A DNA stretch of 64,000 nucleotides from CAXMMR01 sp963692975 (GCA_963692975.2 CAXMMR010000024.1:111889-175888), one strand, 5' to 3'; counted from the first letter of the stretch, positions 17,251 to 26,208 are shown. Notes: generated by a model not told the origin, from the letters alone. Numbers and translations: made by a program.

Positions 17251-17262
17251 TGACATTCGTCA
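17251..17262. promoter_or_regulatory. Operator candidate TGAC-attc-GTCA upstream of the aldolase gene
   Basis: The core matches the perfect palindrome at 14250 (TGAC-NTTC-GTCA) and lies 44 bases before the aldolase/SDR start. The TTGACA within it could also be a -35 box. This supports shared control by the SorC protein. Confidence 0.45.
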
Positions 17263-17305
17263 CCACACCCTGTCTTTTGCCACGACAAGGCAGAGAAGGT
17301 GACCT

Positions 17306-19351
17306 GTGAAGTCGCTCTGGTCCGACGCAGAGTTCGCCAGCACCGTTGAGCGCTACACCGGGCAGGGTCTGCCGCGCGACCTGGCAATCCGCGTCTACAC
17401 CACGCGCCTGCTCGGCCAAGACCCGGCTCTGGTGCTGCATGGCGGCGGCAACACGTCCGTCAAGACCACGCTCACCGATGCCGACGGGTCTGCGGTCGAG
17501 GTGCTCTGCGTCAAGGGCAGCGGCAGGGACATGGGCACCATCGAGCCCGCCGGCCTGCCCGCGGTGCGCCTGCAGCCGCTGCAGGCAATGGTCCGCTTCG
17601 ACACCATGACGGACGACCGCATGGTGATGCTGCAGCGCCGTCTGCTGATGGACCCGGACGCGCCGAACCCGTCCGTCGAGGCGATCCTGCACGCCATCCT
17701 GCCGTTTCGGCATGTCGACCACACCCATGCCAACGCCATCGTCTCGCTCACCAACCAGCCCGACGGCGAGGCGCTGATCCGCGACCTGTTCCCCGACAGC
17801 ATCGTCGTGCCCTACGTGATGCCCGGTTTCGACCTGGCAAAGGCGTGCGACGCCGCCTTCGCCGCCCAGCCGCGCGCCGACGGGATGATCCTGCTCAAGC
17901 ACGGCATCTTCACCTATGACGATGACCCGCGCGCGTCCTACGAGGACATGATCGCCAAGATCGACCGCGCCGAGCGCCGCCTGGCCTCCGGCCGCTCGAA
18001 GCCCTTCGCCCGAACCCCGATCGAGCCGCCGGCCGCCACTGCCGCCGAGATCGCGCCGATCCTGCGCGGCGCCGTCGCCGCCGAGACCGCCATGCCCGGC
18101 CAATGGCGCCGCATGGTGGTCGAGCACCGTGTCAGCGAGCGCATCCTCGCCTTGTGCGACGCCGAGACCGCCGCCGACCTCGTCGGCCGCGGCAACGCGA
18201 CACCCGAGCACGTGATCCACATCAAGCGCCTCGGCGTCGCCTTGCCGGCGCCAACCGCCGACCTGCCCGCCTACAAGCGCCTGGTCGAGGCGGCGGTCGA
18301 GCGCTACGTCGCCGAGTACCGCGCCTATTTCGAGCGCAACAACGCCCGCGCCGGCGGCGGCAAGGTCATGCTCGACCCGCATCCGCGCGTCTTCTACGTC
18401 GCCGGCCTCGGCCTGTTCGCCACCGGCGCCACCCGCAAATCCGCCTGCATCGCCGCCGACGTCGCCGAGGCGACGGTGGAGGTGATCACCCAGGCCGAGG
18501 GCATCAGCGGCTGGCAGCCGCTGCCCGAGGCGGATTTGTTCGACATCGAATACTGGTCGCTCGAACAGGCGAAGCTCGCCAAAACCGTCGAGAAGCCGCT
18601 CACCCGCCAGGTCGCCGTCGTCACCGGCGCCGCCGGCGGCCTCGGCCTCGCGGTCGCCGAGGCGCTGCGCGCCGAGGGTGCGGAGCTGGCGCTGCTCGAC
18701 ATCACCGCCGAGCCGCTGGCCGCCGCCGCCCGCCGGCTTGGCGCCCTCGCCGTGCCGTGCGACCTCACCGAGCCCGCCGCCGTCGACGCCGCGATCGCCC
18801 GCGTGGCGCAGCATTTCGGCGGCGTCGACATCGTGGTCTCCAACGCCGGCGCCGCCTTCCAGGGCCGGATGGCGAGCGTGGACGACGCCGTGATGCAGCG
18901 CGCCTTCGCCATCAACTTCTGGGCGCACCACTATCTCGCCCGCGCCGCCGTCCGCGTCATGGAGCAGCAGGGCACCGGCGGGGCGCTGCTGTTCAACGTC
19001 TCCAAACAGGCGGTCAACCCAGGCCCCGATTTCGGCCCCTACGGCACCTCGAAGGCGGCGCTGCTCGCGCTCATGCGCCAATACGCGATCGAACACGGCG
19101 CCTCGGGCATCACCAGCAACGCGGTCAACGCCGACCGCATCCGCACCGGCCTGATGACCGACGCCATGGTCGCCGAGCGCGCCCGCTCCCGCGGCGTCTC
19201 CGAAGACGAGTACATGCGCGGCAACCTGGTCCATCGCGAGGTGCAGGCCAGCGACGTCGCCGCCGCCTTCGTCCACCTGGCCAAAGCCAGAACCAGCACC
19301 GGGGCAGTGCTGACGGTGGACGGCGGCAACGTGGCGGCGATGATGCGGTAG
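17306..19351 (+). CDS. Bifunctional class II aldolase / short-chain dehydrogenase
   Basis: The 681-residue product fuses two enzymes. The class II aldolase part (about 1-400) has HGGGNTSVK, a zinc-binding HVDHTHANA near residue 135 and LLKHGIFTY near residue 199. The SDR part (from about 430) has VVTGAAGGLGLAV, an NAG motif near 512 and the YGTSK catalytic pair near 578. The arrangement matches the fused rhamnulose-1-phosphate aldolase/lactaldehyde dehydrogenase type: the aldolase splits a ketose-1-phosphate to DHAP and an aldehyde that the SDR oxidises. The GTG at 17306 follows GAGAAGGTGA. With no isomerase or rhamnose genes nearby, the sugar may not be rhamnose. Confidence 0.88.
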   Translation: MKSLWSDAEFASTVERYTGQGLPRDLAIRVYTTRLLGQDPALVLHGGGNTSVKTTLTDADGSAVEVLCVKGSGRDMGTIEPAGLPAVRLQPLQAMVRFDTMTDDRMVMLQRRLLMDPDAPNPSVEAILHAILPFRHVDHTHANAIVSLTNQPDGEALIRDLFPDSIVVPYVMPGFDLAKACDAAFAAQPRADGMILLKHGIFTYDDDPRASYEDMIAKIDRAERRLASGRSKPFARTPIEPPAATAAEIAPILRGAVAAETAMPGQWRRMVVEHRVSERILALCDAETAADLVGRGNATPEHVIHIKRLGVALPAPTADLPAYKRLVEAAVERYVAEYRAYFERNNARAGGGKVMLDPHPRVFYVAGLGLFATGATRKSACIAADVAEATVEVITQAEGISGWQPLPEADLFDIEYWSLEQAKLAKTVEKPLTRQVAVVTGAAGGLGLAVAEALRAEGAELALLDITAEPLAAAARRLGALAVPCDLTEPAAVDAAIARVAQHFGGVDIVVSNAGAAFQGRMASVDDAVMQRAFAINFWAHHYLARAAVRVMEQQGTGGALLFNVSKQAVNPGPDFGPYGTSKAALLALMRQYAIEHGASGITSNAVNADRIRTGLMTDAMVAERARSRGVSEDEYMRGNLVHREVQASDVAAAFVHLAKARTSTGAVLTVDGGNVAAMMR

Positions 19352-19355
19352 CAAG

Positions 19356-19470
19356 CAGTTCTTTTTTGAAAAAAAGAACCAAAAAACTTTTGCTCCGAAG
19401 CGAAACTATGCCATCGACCAAGGGCCTGATCGGATGCATGTTTTTTGCTTCTTTTTTTCAAAAAAGAAGG
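19356..19470. repeat. Paired A/T hairpin element, copy 2 (aldolase-binding protein gap)
   Basis: The left arm is AGTTC/GAAC-stemmed, the right arm GCTTC/GAAG-stemmed, with a 48-base centre of unrelated sequence. It separates the aldolase gene from the ABC binding-protein gene. Confidence 0.8.
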
Positions 19471-19518
19471 CCTTACTACCAACAAACCGGCAAAACCGGA
19501 GCCTCAGGGAGAAACACC

Positions 19519-20886
19519 ATGTTGAAAACCGCGCTTGCCACCTCCGCCGCCATCTTGGCAATGACCACCGCCGCCAGCGCCCAGGACTATGACGGCAAGC
19601 TCAAGGCCGCCGTCGCCAGCTTCGCCGCCCCCAACAGCCTCGCCGGCGTCACCCTCAACGTCGCCTGCCGCCACCTGCCGGCGATGGACTTCATCGAGAG
19701 CCACAAGGCGCTCTTCGAAGAGCAGACCGGCGCCAAGCTCTCCTTCACCGACTATCCGGAGAACGACCTGCGCAGCCACGTCGTCGCCGACGCCTCCAAC
19801 AAGGCCGGCGGCTTCCAGATCTACTGCCTGGACGACAACTACGTGCCCCTGTTCGCCACCAACGACTGGGTCCATCCGCTCGATGAGGAGATCAAGCCCG
19901 CCTACAAGCTCGACGACGTGTTCGACAGCCTCCACCAGCTCTATTCCTGGAAGGGCAAGCTGTACGGCCTGCCGATCTACTCCGAGGTCACGATCCTCTA
20001 TTACCGCGCCGACCTGCTGAAGGCCGCCGGCCTGGAAGTTCCGAAAACCCTCGACGAGCTTTCCGAAGACGCCGCCAAGCTGAACAAGCCGCCGCGCACC
20101 TTCGGCATCGCGCTGCGCGGCCTGCGCGGCGAGGGCATGAACGTCTATCCCTGGACCGAGTGGCTGCGCTCCTATGGCGGCGACTTCCTCGGCCCGCAGA
20201 TGCAGCCGGTGTTCGACAGCGAGGCCGGCATCACCGGCACCGAGCACTACGCCGACCTGATCCAGAAATCCGGCCCGCCCGGCTCGGGCTCCTGGGGCTG
20301 GGACAAGGTGTCCTCCAGCTTCGCCGCCGGCCGCGTCGCCATGATCGTCGAATCGACTGCCTTCTACCCCACCTTCATCGACCCCAAGCAGTCCAACATC
20401 GTCGGCAAGATCGGCTACTCGGTCGTCCCGGCCGGCCCCAAAGGCGCCTACCCGGCGAACTACTCGATCGGCCTCGCCATGGCGTCCAGCGTCCCCGTCG
20501 GCAGCCAAAGCTACAAGGCCGCCAGCGCCTTCATGCAATGGGCAACCTCGCAGGAGATGGAGTTCGACCGCACCGCCAACGACATCGGCAACGAGGACCG
20601 CAAGTCCGTCAACCAGTCCGACCTGCTGAAGAGCAAGCTCGACCCCGGCTACATCAAGGCGGTCGCCGACGGCCAGGCGATCACCAAGGCGGAGTACCGC
20701 CCGATGATCCCGCAGTGGCGCGAGATGGGCGACATCATCGGCGCCAACATCGAAAGCGTGTTCACCGGCAGCACCACCGCCAAGGCGGCGCTCACCGCGG
20801 CGGCTGAGCAAACCGAGGAGCGCTTCAAGGCGCAGGGCATCGCCGGCACGCCGCGGCAGTACACGGAAATCTTCCCAGCGCAGTAG
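19519..20886 (+). CDS. ABC sugar/polyol importer, periplasmic binding protein (family 1)
   Basis: The 455-residue product has a Sec signal peptide (LATSAAILAMTTAASAQ, residues 5-21) and the extracellular solute-binding family 1 fold, with ALFEEQTGAKLSF near residue 70 and LPIYSEVTILYYRADLL near residue 153. It would deliver a carbohydrate or polyol to the permeases at 21.0 and 22.2 kb. GGGAG precedes the ATG at 19519. Its position in a locus with SorC, kinase and polyol-phosphate dehydrogenases suggests a polyol or glycoside; ligand identity is unknown. Confidence 0.92.
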   Translation: MLKTALATSAAILAMTTAASAQDYDGKLKAAVASFAAPNSLAGVTLNVACRHLPAMDFIESHKALFEEQTGAKLSFTDYPENDLRSHVVADASNKAGGFQIYCLDDNYVPLFATNDWVHPLDEEIKPAYKLDDVFDSLHQLYSWKGKLYGLPIYSEVTILYYRADLLKAAGLEVPKTLDELSEDAAKLNKPPRTFGIALRGLRGEGMNVYPWTEWLRSYGGDFLGPQMQPVFDSEAGITGTEHYADLIQKSGPPGSGSWGWDKVSSSFAAGRVAMIVESTAFYPTFIDPKQSNIVGKIGYSVVPAGPKGAYPANYSIGLAMASSVPVGSQSYKAASAFMQWATSQEMEFDRTANDIGNEDRKSVNQSDLLKSKLDPGYIKAVADGQAITKAEYRPMIPQWREMGDIIGANIESVFTGSTTAKAALTAAAEQTEERFKAQGIAGTPRQYTEIFPAQ

Positions 20887-20893
20887 TGTAAGA

Positions 20894-21007
20894 GCTTCTT
20901 TTTTGAAAAAAAGAAGCAAAAAACTTTCATCAGTTTAGAGAATACCTTGCTGCAACTAACAACTTAACGGGCAAAAGTTTTTTGGTTCTTTTTTTCAAAA
21001 AAGAACC
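20894..21007. repeat. Paired A/T hairpin element, copy 3 (binding protein-permease gap)
   Basis: Stem order is reversed from copies 1 and 2: GCTTC/GAAGC on the left, GGTTC/GAACC on the right, with a 44-base A/T-leaning centre. It lies inside the transport operon, where a terminator or RNA-end stabiliser could raise binding-protein expression over permease expression. Confidence 0.85.
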
Positions 21008-21028
21008 GCTTCCTTTCGGAGCCGAGCC

Positions 21029-21976
21029 ATGACGAGCACCGCCGCCCTCGCACTCAGCGCCCGAACCAAGGCAACTGGCGCGCCTTACGAGGCTCCCGGC
21101 TGGTGGCGCTCGCCCTGGCTCGTGCCGCTGCCCGGCTTCCTGCTGCTGGCGATCCTGACGCTGCCACCGTTCCTCTACGCGGTCTATCTCTCCTTCATCA
21201 ACGTCGACATCAGCGTGCCGAACCTGCCGCGCCACTTCGTCTGGTTCGCCAACTACGCCGCCGTGCTCGGCACCCAGGCCGGGCTGCACGCGTTGGAGGT
21301 CACGTTGCTGATCTCCTTCGGCGCCACCGCGCTCGCCGTGCTCACCGGCCTGACAATGGCCTACCTAATCGACCAGTTCGCCGGCCGCTTCGCCGGCCTC
21401 GTCGTCGTCGTCGTGCTCGTCCCGCTCGCCGTCTCGCCGGTCGCCATGGCGCTGGTCTTCAGCCTGATCCTCGACCCGCTCTACGGCCCCATCCCCCAGG
21501 TCGTTCAAATGGCCACCGGCGCATTGATCTCGCCCACCGGCGGCCCGATCGGCGCGCTGACCACCATCATCTTCGCCCAGACCTGGCAGTGGTCGCCGCT
21601 CGCCGTGATCATCCTGCTCGGCGGCGTGCGCTCGATGCCGGCCGAGCCGATGGAGGCCGCCAAGATCGACGGCGCCGGCTTCTGGAGCACCCTGTGGTTC
21701 ATCCAGCTGCCCCTGCTCCGCCCACTGCTCGCGGTCACCGCCATCTTCGAGTTCATCCTGTGCTCGCAAGCCTTCGCCGCCACCGACCTGCTCACCAATG
21801 GCGGCCCAGGCAGCGCCACCGTCGACCTGTCGCTGTTCATCTACAAAATCGGCATCTCGGAATCCGGCCAGGTCTCGGTCGCTGCCGCCGCCGGCATCCT
21901 GACCATGGTTCTCGGCCTGGTCAGCACCGCCGCCTGGCTCAAAATTTCCAAATGGGACGACAAGATTTTCCGCTAG
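21029..21976 (+). CDS. ABC sugar importer permease (MalF-like)
   Basis: The 315-residue product has six predicted membrane spans, the first near residues 29-55, and the EAA loop around AEPMEAAKIDGAGFWSTLWFIQLPLLRPLL (residues 205-235) that contacts the ATPase. It is the MalF/UgpA-type half of the transmembrane channel. The first 30 residues form a polar cytoplasmic tail. GGAGCC before the ATG is a plausible ribosome binding site. Confidence 0.9.
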   Translation: MTSTAALALSARTKATGAPYEAPGWWRSPWLVPLPGFLLLAILTLPPFLYAVYLSFINVDISVPNLPRHFVWFANYAAVLGTQAGLHALEVTLLISFGATALAVLTGLTMAYLIDQFAGRFAGLVVVVVLVPLAVSPVAMALVFSLILDPLYGPIPQVVQMATGALISPTGGPIGALTTIIFAQTWQWSPLAVIILLGGVRSMPAEPMEAAKIDGAGFWSTLWFIQLPLLRPLLAVTAIFEFILCSQAFAATDLLTNGGPGSATVDLSLFIYKIGISESGQVSVAAAAGILTMVLGLVSTAAWLKISKWDDKIFR

Positions 21977-21996
21977 GGCAGTTCAATCAAGGAAGG

Positions 21997-22193
21997 CCAG
22001 GGGCTTTGCTTCTGGACCCCATTAAAGGCGGAGCCTTTAAAATCCATCAAGCTATACCGCTCCACGGCGAGTTTGATGCTGTGGGAAGTAGGACTGAATG
22101 GCTTCGCCGATCAAGAAAGAGCCAGGTTAAACTCCAAACGGATTGGGGGTCTGGGGCCTCAGGCCCCAGCGGGTCCAGGGCAGAGCCCTGGCC
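21997..22193 (-). repeat. Composite repeat, full-length inverted copy (between permease genes)
   Basis: Module A (21997-22047) and module B (22144-22193) flank a full core (GGCTTCGCCGATCAAG near 22099). It lies inside the transport operon, between the two permease genes, which normally abut; it has therefore probably inserted there. Confidence 0.88.
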
Positions 22194-22228
22194 TTTCTTC
22201 TTCCGCAGCCTGTTAAGGACGCACGCAC

Positions 22229-23080
22229 GTGGCCGAAACTGCTCCGCTCCAGCAACGCAACCACGCCTGGCCCGTGCAGCTCGCCGGCACGCTCGCCCTG
22301 CTGCTCGGCCTCGGCGTCTGGCTCGCGCCGCTCTACTGGCTCGCCAACACCACCTTCAAGTTCAAGGCGCAGATTCAGAGCGACGAGCCGGTCTGGTTTC
22401 CCCATCCGATCACGTTCGACAACATCGCCTGGGTCTGGGCCAACCTCGACCACCAGGCGCTGTATCGCTCCATCCGCGTCGTCTCCGTCTCCGTCATCGT
22501 CTCGCTGATCTTCGGCCCGCTGATGGCCTACGCGCTGTCGCGCTTCCCCACCCGCGCCAACCGCCAGCTCGAGAACTGGATCATCTCCACCCGCATGATG
22601 CCGCCCGCCGCGCTCATCATGCCGCTCTACTTCCTGGCCCTGCTCACCGGCCTGCTCAACACCGAGACTGGCCTGGCTCTGCTTTACATCGCCATCAACC
22701 TGCCGCTCACCTGCTGGATCATGCTCGCCTATCTTAAATCCGTGCCGGAGGAGGCTGAGGAGGCCGCCCGCCTGGACGGCTGCTCGCAATGGGAGACCTT
22801 CTGGTTCATCGTCCTGCCGATGATCCGTGCCTCGCTCGCCGCCGCCGGCCTGCTGGTGACGATCCTGACCTGGAACGAGTTCTTCATCGCCTTCGTCATC
22901 ACCTCGTCGAAGATCACCTTCCCGGTCCAGGTCGCCGGCTTCCTCGCCAACGGCATGAACCCGGAGTACGGCCACATGGCCGCCGCCGGCCTCATGCTCT
23001 CGCTGCCGCCCGTGCTCGTGGCAATCATCTTCCACCGCTCGCTGCTCAGCGGGCTGCATGCTTTTGCCGGAGGGAAGTAA
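22229..23080 (+). CDS. ABC sugar importer permease (MalG-like)
   Basis: The 283-residue product is a MalG/UgpE-type permease with six spans and an EAA loop VPEEAEEAARLDGCSQWETF near residues 172-191. The GTG at 22229 starts the frame; no strong ribosome binding site is visible. It completes the membrane part of the importer, whose ATPase is encoded on the other strand at 24.3-25.4 kb. Confidence 0.9.
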   Translation: MAETAPLQQRNHAWPVQLAGTLALLLGLGVWLAPLYWLANTTFKFKAQIQSDEPVWFPHPITFDNIAWVWANLDHQALYRSIRVVSVSVIVSLIFGPLMAYALSRFPTRANRQLENWIISTRMMPPAALIMPLYFLALLTGLLNTETGLALLYIAINLPLTCWIMLAYLKSVPEEAEEAARLDGCSQWETFWFIVLPMIRASLAAAGLLVTILTWNEFFIAFVITSSKITFPVQVAGFLANGMNPEYGHMAAAGLMLSLPPVLVAIIFHRSLLSGLHAFAGGK

Positions 23081-23083
23081 GCA

Positions 23084-23243
23084 GTCCTTTTTTGAAAAAA
23101 AGGACCAAAAAACTTCCACCCGTTGACGATCAACTCCGCGAAGGCAAAGCCGAGCCGTCAAGCCGTAACCGGCAAAGTCAAAGCGCTAAGACGCAGCACA
23201 CCTAACGACAAAAGTTTTTTGCTTCTTTTTTCAAAAAAGAAGC
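23084..23243. repeat. Paired A/T hairpin element, copy 4 (convergent genes)
   Basis: The left stem is GTCC/GGAC, a compensated variant, and the right stem GCTTC/GAAGC. The centre is the longest in the window, about 90 bases. It lies between two convergent genes, where a bidirectional terminator would be expected. Confidence 0.83.
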
Positions 23244-23250
23244 GCTTGCC

Positions 23251-24300
23251 TCACCGATGAAACCGCTCGAAGTCGAGCGTCAATGCTTGATCCCGGCACA
23301 CGGCATCCACCACCGCCCTGGTCAGCGGCAGCTCCGCGGCGGCGAGCGCGCCTGAGCCCATCATCCCCTCCAGCGTCGGCCCGAGATCGAGCGCGAGTTG
23401 CGCTCCCTCCACTGTGTCCTCCGCCATGTGCTCCGCCTTGGCGCGGCTGTAGGGCAAACCGAGACCCAGCAGCCGCCCCATCCGGCTGTTCCGTCCGGCA
23501 AGGCACGTGACGTAAAGGTCGCCGGCGCCGGGCAGCCCGTAGACGCTCGCCACGTCCCCGCCGGCCTGCGCCACCAGCACGGCCAGCTCGCGCAGCGCCT
23601 GGGTGAACACCGAGGACGACAGGTTGTGCATCTGTCCGCCGTTCACGGCCGCGCCGCCGACTTCGAGCACCCCTGCGACGGCGCCGACCGCCAGCGCATA
23701 GAAGTTCTTGAACGCGGCGCAGAACTCGACGCCGATGAGGTCGGTCGAGGCGCGGGCGTGATAGTAGGGCGCCGCCAGCAGCGCCAGCGCGTCGGCCACC
23801 GCCGCACCTGGCCCGGTGACGACGATGCTGGTGTCGCGGCCCGCCGCCAGCTCGCCGGCGATGCAGGGCCCGCCCACGGCCATCACCGGCAGCCTGATTC
23901 CGGTCCGCCGCTCGACCTCGCGCGCCACCCGCTGCGGCAGCACCTCGATGCGCCCGTCGCCCGGCGCCAGCCCCTTGGTGATCATCAGCACCGGCACCGG
24001 CATGCGCAGCGTCTCGACCAGCTGGTCGATCGCCCAATCCACACCCGGCGAGGACACGCCGAGGATGACGAGGCGGGGAGGGGTTCGCATCACCGTCGCC
24101 AGATCGTCCGCCGCATGCGCCTCGACGCCGTCGGGCAGGGCGATCTTCAGCCGCGGGTGCGCCTGGCCGCCACGCACGGCCTGGATGATCGCGCCGTCGA
24201 GCGGCGTGCCGACCAGCGCCACCTGGGCGCCGCCATGTGCGGCCGGCATCGCCATCGCCGACCCCATCACCCCGGCGCCCAGGATGACGACGTCGGCCAT
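23251..24300 (-). CDS. NAD(P)H-dependent glycerol-3-phosphate dehydrogenase family protein (GpsA-like)
   Basis: The 349-residue product has an N-terminal Rossmann motif (VILGAGVMGSAMAM), a GVSSPGVDW loop, the catalytic-lysine region EFCAAFKNFYALAVG and a helical C-terminal domain with RNSRMGRLLG, all as in GpsA. The usual reaction interconverts DHAP and sn-glycerol-3-phosphate. It starts 22 bases after the ABC ATPase stop, so the two are cotranscribed. Its presence in a catabolic locus with a G1P dehydrogenase argues that it may be a paralogue acting on a related polyol phosphate rather than the lipid-biosynthetic enzyme. Confidence 0.85.
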   Translation of the reverse strand: MADVVILGAGVMGSAMAMPAAHGGAQVALVGTPLDGAIIQAVRGGQAHPRLKIALPDGVEAHAADDLATVMRTPPRLVILGVSSPGVDWAIDQLVETLRMPVPVLMITKGLAPGDGRIEVLPQRVAREVERRTGIRLPVMAVGGPCIAGELAAGRDTSIVVTGPGAAVADALALLAAPYYHARASTDLIGVEFCAAFKNFYALAVGAVAGVLEVGGAAVNGGQMHNLSSSVFTQALRELAVLVAQAGGDVASVYGLPGAGDLYVTCLAGRNSRMGRLLGLGLPYSRAKAEHMAEDTVEGAQLALDLGPTLEGMMGSGALAAAELPLTRAVVDAVCRDQALTLDFERFHR

Positions 24301-24322
24301 TATGGCTGCGCCAGGCTTGGCA

Positions 24323-25390
24323 TCACAGCCGGATGCCGCTGGCGGCGTCGAACAGGTGCACGTGCTCGGCCGCCGCCATCAGGTGCACCGGCGCGCCCGG
24401 CTTGAGCGGCAGCCGCTCCTGGGTGATCGCGCACAGCTCCTGCCCGGCCAGCCGCACATAAACATGCGTCTCCGGCCCGGTCGGCTCCACGGTCATGATC
24501 GTGCCAGCAAGCCCGGTATCGTTGGCGACGGGCCGCAGATGCTCCGGCCGGATGCCGTAGCTCACCGCCCGCCCGGCCATCGCCGCCGCCCGCGCCGGCA
24601 GCGCCAGCGTCGCCCCGTCGGCCCGGACCACCGGCGCGTCGCCCTGCATCTCGACAGTGCCGGCAACGATGTTCATCCCCGGCGAGCCGATGAACCCGGC
24701 GACGAACAAATTCGCCGGCGCGTCGTACACGGCGAGCGGGTGCCCCGCCTGCTCGATCTTGCCGTCGCGCAGGATGACGATGGTGTCGGCCATCGTCATC
24801 GCCTCGATCTGGTCGTGGGTGACGAACACCGTCGTCGTGCCCAGCCGCTGGTGCAGCTCCTTGATCTCGGTGCGCATCTGCACCCGCAGCTTCGCATCCA
24901 GGTTGGAGAGCGGCTCGTCGAACAGGAACACCGCCGGGTCGCGCACGATCGCCCGCCCCATCGCCACCCGCTGCCGCTGCCCGCCGGAGAGCTGCCGCGG
25001 CAGCCGCGCGAGCAACGCATCGAGCCCGAGGATGCGCGCCGCACCCGCGATCTTGCTCGCGATCTCCGCGCGCGGCACGTCGGCGCGCTTGAGCGCGAAG
25101 CTCATGTTGTCGGCGACACTCATATGCGGATAGAGCGCGTAGTTCTGGAACACCATCGCAATGTTGCGATCTTTCGGTGCCAGGTGCGTGACGCTGCGTT
25201 CGCCGATCCGGATGTCGCCGCCGCTCACCGTCTCCAGCCCCGCGATCATCCGCAGCAGCGTCGACTTGCCGCACCCCGACGGACCGAGCAGCACCACGAA
25301 CGCGCCGTCCTCGATGGTGAGGTCGATGCCGTGCACCACCTCCACCGACCCGTACGCCTTGCGCACACGCTCGAAAATGACCGAGGCCAC
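24323..25390 (-). CDS. ABC sugar importer ATPase (UgpC/MalK-like)
   Basis: The 355-residue product has Walker A GPSGCGKST, Q-loop FQNYALYPHM, signature LSGGQRQR, Walker B VFLFDEP, the switch His in VFVTHDQ and a C-terminal TOBE/MalK regulatory domain. It powers uptake through the permeases encoded at 21.0-23.1 kb. The GTG at 25390 gives the usual MASVIFERV start; a TTG at 25405 is the alternative. It is divergent from the SDR gene at 25474 and forms an operon with the GpsA-like gene. Confidence 0.92.
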   Translation of the reverse strand: MASVIFERVRKAYGSVEVVHGIDLTIEDGAFVVLLGPSGCGKSTLLRMIAGLETVSGGDIRIGERSVTHLAPKDRNIAMVFQNYALYPHMSVADNMSFALKRADVPRAEIASKIAGAARILGLDALLARLPRQLSGGQRQRVAMGRAIVRDPAVFLFDEPLSNLDAKLRVQMRTEIKELHQRLGTTTVFVTHDQIEAMTMADTIVILRDGKIEQAGHPLAVYDAPANLFVAGFIGSPGMNIVAGTVEMQGDAPVVRADGATLALPARAAAMAGRAVSYGIRPEHLRPVANDTGLAGTIMTVEPTGPETHVYVRLAGQELCAITQERLPLKPGAPVHLMAAAEHVHLFDAASGIRL

Positions 25391-25473
25391 GGCGCTAGCT
25401 GACAAATGCCATCATGGCTTGACAGTTATTTGCAAAGCCGATGAGGTGTCAATCAGGCGCAGGGGTACACGCG
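25391..25473. promoter_or_regulatory. Divergent promoter region, ABC ATPase / SDR
   Basis: This short gap holds TTGACA at 25419-25424, a possible -35 box for the rightward gene, a TTTGCAAA palindrome just after it, and a leftward-facing copy of similar words (GACAAATGCC at 25401). The repetition suggests an operator, but it does not match the TGAC-NTTC-GTCA sites elsewhere in the locus. Confidence 0.35.
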
Positions 25474-26196
25474 ATGGCAAAGCCGCTCGTTGTCATTACC
25501 GGCGCCAGCTCCGGCATCGGCGAGGCTACCGCCCGCGCCTTCGCCGCCCAGGACTACCCGCTGCTCCTGCTCGCCCGCCGCGTCGAACGCATGCAGCAGC
25601 TTGGCCTGCCGAACGCCCTCATCCGCGGCGTCGACGTGCGCGACCGCGGCGCCATCGAGGCCGCCGTGCGCGAGGCCGAGGCGGTGCACGGCCCGGCCGA
25701 CTGCCTGTTCAACAACGCCGGCATCGCCCGCCTGGGCGACGTGACGACCCAGGACCCGGAGGAGTGGGACGAGAGCATCGCGATCAACATCAATGGCGTG
25801 ATGAACGCGGTGCACGCGGTCATGCCGGGCATGGTCGCCCGCCGCGGCGGCACCATCGTCAACATGAGCTCGATCGCCGGCCGTAAGGTTTATCCCGACC
25901 ACACGATCTATTGCGGGACCAAGTTCTTCGTGCACGGCATGTCGGACAGCCTGCGCGCCCAGCTCGCGCCGCACGACGTGCGCGTCGTGGTGATCTCGCC
26001 CGGCGTGATCGACACCGAGGTGCTCGACCACGTGCGCGACGAGAAGACCCTCGAGGCCTATCGCGCCAACAAGTCGGCGATGGGCGGCGGCATCTCGGCC
26101 GACCACGTCGCCGCTGCCGTGCTGTTCGCCTACACCATGCCGCAGAACGTGCTGATCCAGGAGATCTGCATCACGCCGACGCGGCAGCAGCATTAG
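25474..26196 (+). CDS. Short-chain dehydrogenase/reductase
   Basis: The 240-residue product is a classical SDR: cofactor loop TGASSGIGEA near residue 10, NNAG near residue 88, catalytic Ser in NMSSIAG and the YCGTK Tyr/Lys pair near residue 150. It resembles YdfG-type oxidoreductases and probably oxidises a polyol or hydroxyacid in the adjacent catabolic pathway. The ATG at 25474 begins the conserved cofactor-binding strand. Substrate not determinable. Confidence 0.88.
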   Translation: MAKPLVVITGASSGIGEATARAFAAQDYPLLLLARRVERMQQLGLPNALIRGVDVRDRGAIEAAVREAEAVHGPADCLFNNAGIARLGDVTTQDPEEWDESIAININGVMNAVHAVMPGMVARRGGTIVNMSSIAGRKVYPDHTIYCGTKFFVHGMSDSLRAQLAPHDVRVVVISPGVIDTEVLDHVRDEKTLEAYRANKSAMGGGISADHVAAAVLFAYTMPQNVLIQEICITPTRQQH

Positions 26197-26208
26197 GGGC
26201 CAGGCCCC
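26196..26208 (+). terminator. G/C hairpin at the SDR stop codon
   Basis: GGGGCC-a-GGCCCC follows the stop codon directly. The loop of one base is too tight as written, so the stem would open by one pair. There is no U-tract. It may be a scrap of the composite repeat's module B. Confidence 0.35.

Noticed and set aside
17135..19354. A 739-codon minus-strand frame opposite the aldolase/SDR gene
   Set aside because: It is an antisense shadow: no recognisable domain, and the plus strand encodes a clear two-domain enzyme.
18103..19518. A long plus-strand frame running into the binding-protein gene, giving a 927-residue product
   Set aside because: The first half is Arg-rich out-of-frame reading of the aldolase/SDR gene. 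The real protein starts at the signal peptide at 19519.
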